From SZUA-547 sp963669265 (GTDB taxonomy: Bacteria > Pseudomonadota > Alphaproteobacteria > Rhodobacterales > Rhodobacteraceae): a stretch of DNA of 64,000 bases. The translations under genes were made by a program, and so were the position numbers. The stretch is taken from the NCBI GenBank assembly GCA_963669265.1, contig OY769916.1:2542001-2606000 (forward strand), given 5' to 3'. Position 1 is the first letter of the stretch; each line of letters begins with the position of its first letter. Shown here piece after piece: positions 59,987 through 64,000 of this stretch. The notes beneath the pieces are model-generated. The model was not told the DNA's origin. It made no database searches and worked only from the letters and a program-made list of their open reading frames with translations.

Positions 59987-60386
59987 CGATCATTCGGCGA
60001 CTCCGCCGATTCTGGACCGGACGACATTCGACTCGCTGGCCGAAGTGATGGCGCCCGACGCGGTCATGACCGTCGTCGTGGAGGCGGCGGAAGATATCGG
60101 CGAGCGTCTGGATCGCGTGGCCGCCATGGCCGCGCGGGGAGAGGACGCGTTGGAGAGCGCCCCGGCCAGCGCCGAGGCGGAGGCCGAGCTGCTCGCCCAT
60201 GATCTCGCTGGGTTAAGCGGCCAGGTTGGACTGGCGGCGATGGCCGCCGCCGCGCGGGAGTTGGAGCGGGCGATCCGCACAGGCGAAGAGCTTCACATCG
60301 CAGCCGCCGCAGATGCGCTGATCGGCTTGCGCGAAGAGTCCCTCGGCGCGTTGAGCGCCGCCGCGCGCCGATTGATCCTCGACTGA
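59979..60386 (+). CDS. Hpt-like protein coupled to the ECF sigma factor
   Basis: This 135-residue helical protein has a segment like an Hpt core: AELLAHDLAGLSGQVGLAAMAAAARELERAIRTGE, with the phosphate-accepting His in LLAHDLAGL. Hpt domains pass phosphate in two-component relays, and an overlap with an ECF factor is unusual. Alternatively it could be a non-ChrR anti-sigma factor of similar helical form. No membrane segment or zinc-binding motif is visible. Confidence 0.65.
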   Translation: MPDDHSATPPILDRTTFDSLAEVMAPDAVMTVVVEAAEDIGERLDRVAAMAARGEDALESAPASAEAEAELLAHDLAGLSGQVGLAAMAAAARELERAIRTGEELHIAAAADALIGLREESLGALSAAARRLILD

Positions 60387-60499
60387 AGCGCCCGGTTGCG
60401 GCGCCGGGTTATTGGGGCTTGTCACCGCCGCGCCGCGGTCTAGGGTGACGGCGGTGAAAACAACCACGATCTCGCCCCCTATCGCGAACGAGACGCCGA

Positions 60500-61933
60500 A
60501 TGTCCAACGCTGAGACCGCCACGTATTTCAGGCCCGAGGCCTCCGCTCCGAAGTTCGCGCCGACCGTCGACGCCGCGATCCCGATTTCACTTGTCGCGAA
60601 GGAAGATCTGAAGTCCGCGCTGGAGGCTTTGAGCCCCGCGCAGCGCGCCTGGGCGGAGGCGACCGGGTTCAAGGCGAAGCTGGGTCAAACCTGCCTGCTG
60701 CCAGACGCGTCCGGTAAGATCGACGCCGCTTTGTTCGGCTGGGGCGACGCGGCGGCGCGCGCCAAGACGCGGTTTGCATTGGCCCGGTTCGCCGTCGCGG
60801 CCCCTGCGGGCGTCTATCGGTTGGACGCGGAGCTGGAGTCAGAGGAGGCGGAGGAACAGGCGCTTGGTTGGTTGCTGGCGCAATACGCGTTCGATAAATA
60901 CAAGAAAAAGAGCGCAGCAAGGGCGCAATTGGTAGCGCTGGACAGCGTCGACGCCGCCCGGTTGGAGGTGATCGCGGAGGCGGTTTATCTGGCCCGCGAT
61001 CTGGTGAACATCGCTGCGGGCGATCTGGGGCCCGAAGCGCTGCAACAGGCGGCGGTCGAGCTTGCGGACCGGCATGGCGCAGGTCATCGCGCCGTCATCG
61101 GCGACGACCTGCTGGCGCAGAATTTTCCCATGATCCACGCCGTCGGCCGCGCGGGTCCGCAGGCGCCGCGCCTGCTTGACCTGGTCTGGGGCGACCCGGA
61201 CGCGCCCAAAGTGACGTTGGTGGGAAAAGGGGTTTGCTTTGACACCGGCGGTCTGGACCTGAAACCGGCGACCGGTATGGCGCTGATGAAGAAGGATATG
61301 GGCGGCGCGGCGAATATCCTCGCGCTGGCGCATATGATCATGGCGCGCGAACTGCCCGTGCGATTGCGGGTGTTGATCCCGGCGGTGGAGAATTCGGTGT
61401 CATCGGACGCCTTCCGGCCCGGCGACGTGCTGACCGCGCGCGACGGGCAAACCGTCGAGATCGGCAACACCGACGCCGAAGGGCGGCTGGTTCTGGCCGA
61501 TGCGCTGGTCGAGGCGGGAGCGGAGTCGCCTGAATTGCTGTTCGATTTCGCCACGCTCACCGGCGCGGCCCGCGTGGCCCTTGGCCCTGACCTGCCGCCG
61601 TATTTCACCGATGACGCGCTTCTGGCGACGGAGATCGAGATCGCCGCGACAAGCGCGCGCGATCCGCTGTGGCGCCTGCCGCTTTGGGACCCTTACGACG
61701 CGGATGTCGACGGGCGGGTCGCCGATATAAACAACGCGCCCGCGGGCGGGTTCGGCGGCGCGATCACCGCGGCGCTGTTTCTGCGCCGGTTCGTGACCAC
61801 CAAGGCCTGGGCGCATGTGGATATTTACGCCTGGACTCCGAAGGCCAAGCCGGGCCGCCCGGTGGGCGGGGAATGTCAGGCGGCGCGGGCGATCTTCGCC
61901 CTGCTGGAAAACCGATATGGAGACACAGGATGA
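60500..61933 (+). CDS. leucyl aminopeptidase (M17)
   Basis: This 477-residue di-zinc peptidase has GKGVCFDTGGLDLKP, MKKDMGGAANILALAH and NTDAEGRLVLADAL, the M17 signatures with metal ligands and catalytic Lys/Arg. The N-terminal domain is shorter than in PepA. Cytoplasmic protein turnover is the expected role. It overlaps the next gene by four bases (ATGA). Confidence 0.94.
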   Translation: MSNAETATYFRPEASAPKFAPTVDAAIPISLVAKEDLKSALEALSPAQRAWAEATGFKAKLGQTCLLPDASGKIDAALFGWGDAAARAKTRFALARFAVAAPAGVYRLDAELESEEAEEQALGWLLAQYAFDKYKKKSAARAQLVALDSVDAARLEVIAEAVYLARDLVNIAAGDLGPEALQQAAVELADRHGAGHRAVIGDDLLAQNFPMIHAVGRAGPQAPRLLDLVWGDPDAPKVTLVGKGVCFDTGGLDLKPATGMALMKKDMGGAANILALAHMIMARELPVRLRVLIPAVENSVSSDAFRPGDVLTARDGQTVEIGNTDAEGRLVLADALVEAGAESPELLFDFATLTGAARVALGPDLPPYFTDDALLATEIEIAATSARDPLWRLPLWDPYDADVDGRVADINNAPAGGFGGAITAALFLRRFVTTKAWAHVDIYAWTPKAKPGRPVGGECQAARAIFALLENRYGDTG

Positions 61934-62784
61934 GTTTCGCCGTGCTGAAAGGCCATCCGCGCCTGACCGCCGTTCGCTCCGACCTCGCGGCACTTCACTT
62001 GAAGGACGAGATACGCGCCCCGCGCTATGCGGAAGGACGCGAGTTGCGCGTCGCGCGGCCTCTGGTCGGCATGTCCGACGCCCCCGATGCGAAACATGAG
62101 CTGATCAACCAGTTGATCTTTGGCGAGGCGTTCACGGTCTACGACGCGCGGGACGGCTGGGCCTGGGGTCAGGCGGCGGACGGTTATGTCGGCTATGTGA
62201 CCATGAAGGGCCTGCGCGAAAACGCGCCGGCGCCGACCCATCGGGTGGCCATACGCGAATGCGCCGTGCGCCAGGATGCGAACGTCAAGGCCCGGGCGGT
62301 TGGCGGCGTGCCCTATGGCGGGTTGATCACGATCGATCAGCCGGGCGAGGAGTTCAACCGGATGGAGGGCGGCGGCTATGTGCCAACGCTGCAGATCCGC
62401 GCGATCGACGACTTCGCCAGCGACTGGGTGGCAGAGGCGGAGACGTTTGAGCGCACGCCCTATATCTGGGGCGGCCGCAATCATTTCGGCGTCGATTGCT
62501 CTGGCCTGATCCAGATCTCGATGCAGGCGGCGGGGCTGGATTGCCCTCGCGATGCGGACATGCAGGAAGCCGCCTTGGGCGAAATTCTGCCGGACGACAC
62601 GCCGCGGGCGCGCGGCGATCTGGTGTTCTGGAAGGGGCATGTGGGCGTGCTGACCGATGCGGAGACCCTGTTCCACGCCAACGCGCATCACATGGCCGCC
62701 GTCTATGAGCCCTTGGCCGAGGCGGTCGCGCGCATCTCGGCGGCGGGAGGCGGAGAGCCGACTTCGACGCGGCGGCTTGGGTGA
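61930..62784 (+). CDS. NlpC/P60 family peptidase with SH3-like domains
   Basis: This 284-residue protein has two bacterial SH3-like domains (about 10-85 and 90-155) and an NlpC/P60 Cys peptidase (FGVDCSGLIQISMQAAG with the nucleophile Cys; WKGHVGVL with the catalytic His). These cut D-Glu-DAP bonds in peptidoglycan or recycle muropeptides. No signal peptide is visible, which fits the recycling form. It is translationally coupled to leucyl aminopeptidase, an order seen widely in Rhodobacterales. Confidence 0.92.
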   Translation: MSFAVLKGHPRLTAVRSDLAALHLKDEIRAPRYAEGRELRVARPLVGMSDAPDAKHELINQLIFGEAFTVYDARDGWAWGQAADGYVGYVTMKGLRENAPAPTHRVAIRECAVRQDANVKARAVGGVPYGGLITIDQPGEEFNRMEGGGYVPTLQIRAIDDFASDWVAEAETFERTPYIWGGRNHFGVDCSGLIQISMQAAGLDCPRDADMQEAALGEILPDDTPRARGDLVFWKGHVGVLTDAETLFHANAHHMAAVYEPLAEAVARISAAGGGEPTSTRRLG

Positions 62785-62890
62785 AGATGGCGGGGATGAA
62801 CACGGCGTGTTCAGCGCGGGCGGCGTCGGCGGGGCTTTTCTCCCTCGCGCCCGGCGCTAGATTAACGTTACGCAGGTGAAGGTTCGCAAT

Positions 62891-64000
62891 ATGCGCAAGA
62901 CGACTTTATTCGGGCTTTGCATCGCCAGCGCTCTGGCGTTTGGTCCAGTGTTTCCCAGCGACGCTTCAGCGGAGGAGGTCGTGTTGACGGCAGCCGATCA
63001 GGCCGGTTTCGCGGCATGGAGGGACGGGTTCCGCGTCCGTGCGCTTTCCAGCGGCATCCGCGCGGACGTGTTCGACGCCGCCTTCAAGGGCGTCGAGATG
63101 AACGCCAGCGTCGTGCGGCTCGATCGCCGCCAGCCGGAATTCACCCGGCCGCTCTGGGAGTATCTGGACACCGCCGCCTCGGACAAGCGGGTGAAGAACG
63201 GGCGGGAGATGGCCGCGCGCCACGCCGACCTTCTGCGCGCGATCGAGGCGCGATATGGCGTTCCCGGCGACGTGGTGCTGGCGGTCTGGGGGCTGGAGAG
63301 CGCCTATGGCCACAATTACGGCTCCATCCCGGTGATCGAGGCGCTGGCGACGCTGGCAGCCGAGGGGCGCCGCCAACGGTTCGCGGAAGAACAGCTGATC
63401 TCAGCGTTGCAGATCCTTCAGTCGGGCGACGTGACGCCGTCTCGCATGGTCGGCTCCTGGGCCGGCGCGATGGGGCACACGCAGTTCATTCCCACCAGTT
63501 TTCAGGCCTATGCGGTCGATTTCACCGGCGATGGCCGCCGCGACGTCTGGGCGACCGATCCGGCGGACGCGCTCGCCTCCACCGCCAACTACCTCTCGCG
63601 CTTCGGTTGGGTCGCCGGCGCCCCCTGGGGGATGGAGGTGCGGCTGCCCTCCGGCGTCGACTACGCTCAGCTCGACGCCTCGATCCGGCGCCCCGTCTCC
63701 GCCTGGAGCGCGCTCGGCATCACCCAAATGAACGGCGCGCCTCTGCCCGATCACGGCGAGGCGGCGATCATCGTGCCCGCAGGCGCCCGGGGTCCGGCCT
63801 TTCTGATCTTCAAGAATTTCCGCGTCATCATGCGCTACAACAACGCCACCTCCTATGCGCTGGCGGTCGGGCATCTGAGCGACCGGATCGGCGGCGGCGG
63901 GCAATTCCAGGGCGGCTGGCCGCGGGGCGACCGGCCCTTGTCGCGCACTGAGACGATAGAGATGCAGAATCTTCTGACCCGTCAGGGCCATGACACGCAG
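62891..64000 (+). CDS. lytic murein transglycosylase (MltB-like), partial at right edge
   Basis: The frame from the ATG at 62891 stays open to the end of the window (370 codons), so the 3' end is cut off. The signal peptide is KTTLFGLCIASALAFGPVFP. The SLT-type core has VLAVWGLESAYGHNYG with catalytic Glu and VGSWAGAMGHTQFIPTSF. A peptidoglycan-binding domain begins near residue 345 (SRTETIEMQNLLTRQG). It cleaves glycan strands in the periplasm with formation of 1,6-anhydro ends. Confidence 0.94.
   Translation, partial: MRKTTLFGLCIASALAFGPVFPSDASAEEVVLTAADQAGFAAWRDGFRVRALSSGIRADVFDAAFKGVEMNASVVRLDRRQPEFTRPLWEYLDTAASDKRVKNGREMAARHADLLRAIEARYGVPGDVVLAVWGLESAYGHNYGSIPVIEALATLAAEGRRQRFAEEQLISALQILQSGDVTPSRMVGSWAGAMGHTQFIPTSFQAYAVDFTGDGRRDVWATDPADALASTANYLSRFGWVAGAPWGMEVRLPSGVDYAQLDASIRRPVSAWSALGITQMNGAPLPDHGEAAIIVPAGARGPAFLIFKNFRVIMRYNNATSYALAVGHLSDRIGGGGQFQGGWPRGDRPLSRTETIEMQNLLTRQGHDTQ

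Noticed and set aside
62917..63951. A 344-codon frame inside the last gene
   Set aside because: It is another frame of the lytic transglycosylase; the real gene starts at 62891 and runs off the window without a stop.

Overview
The window looks like chromosome of an alphaproteobacterium, most likely Rhodobacterales (Roseobacter/Paracoccus-type). The evidence is in the right half: hemC-hemD-mitofilin-hemY facing tsaD-gpsA-YciI-EVE, a DUF1013/TrcR regulator, an NrtR-like regulator, an IalB-family protein, a lutABC operon and a single-chain pyruvate carboxylase, all GC-rich and tightly packed. Genus and species cannot be fixed from the sequence alone. The window divides at about 28.45 kb.

Positions 1-28,450 are accessory DNA: lower GC, wide spacers, unrelated small operons, broken genes and several families of long intergenic repeats. 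From left to right they hold an (R)-selective amine-transaminase-like enzyme; a small membrane protein followed by an HExxH protein; a DUF900 hydrolase; a Tat-exported intradiol dioxygenase with a D-aminoacyl-tRNA deacylase (dtd); a GlxA-type regulator and a small membrane protein; IS3-family copy 1; and the tail of a large gene cut by the IS. A 47-nt piece of tRNA-Thr at 9943 opens an island that closes at an intact tRNA-Thr(CGT) at 28124-28199. Inside lie a translationally coupled pair ending in a toxin-like domain, a YHS protein, a MarR/EamA/NAD(P)-binding cassette with two perfect operators, a second dioxygenase-dtd pair, a cupin, a second MarR regulator, a serine hydrolase, a DUF2075 helicase fragment, a P4-type integrase broken by IS3 copy 2, and a UvrD-like helicase whose upstream partner was also cut by that IS. 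Right of the intact tRNA, two 124-bp tandem units each carry another tRNA 5' half, so the attachment site appears to have been used repeatedly.

Positions 28,450-64,000 are conserved chromosome: tetrapyrrole synthesis (hemC, hemD, hemY) beside a mitofilin homologue; tsaD (tRNA t6A) and gpsA (glycerol-3-phosphate); small conserved enzymes (YciI, EVE, glyoxalase I); an HD phosphohydrolase with an NrtR-like regulator; ychF; a TetR gene facing a split methylenetetrahydrofolate reductase across three matching palindromes; pth and rplY; lutABC for L-lactate oxidation to pyruvate beside pyruvate carboxylase; trcR; rlmN; an ECF sigma factor coupled to an Hpt-like protein; and leucyl aminopeptidase, an NlpC/P60 hydrolase and a lytic transglycosylase that runs off the right edge. 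A small low-GC HEPN pair (53.7-54.5 kb) is a recent insertion into this core.

The features most worth follow-up are the tRNA-Thr attachment array, the coupled pair at 10.4-14.15 kb, the HExxH locus at 1.9-3.6 kb, the duplicated dioxygenase-dtd module and the circularly permuted repeats.
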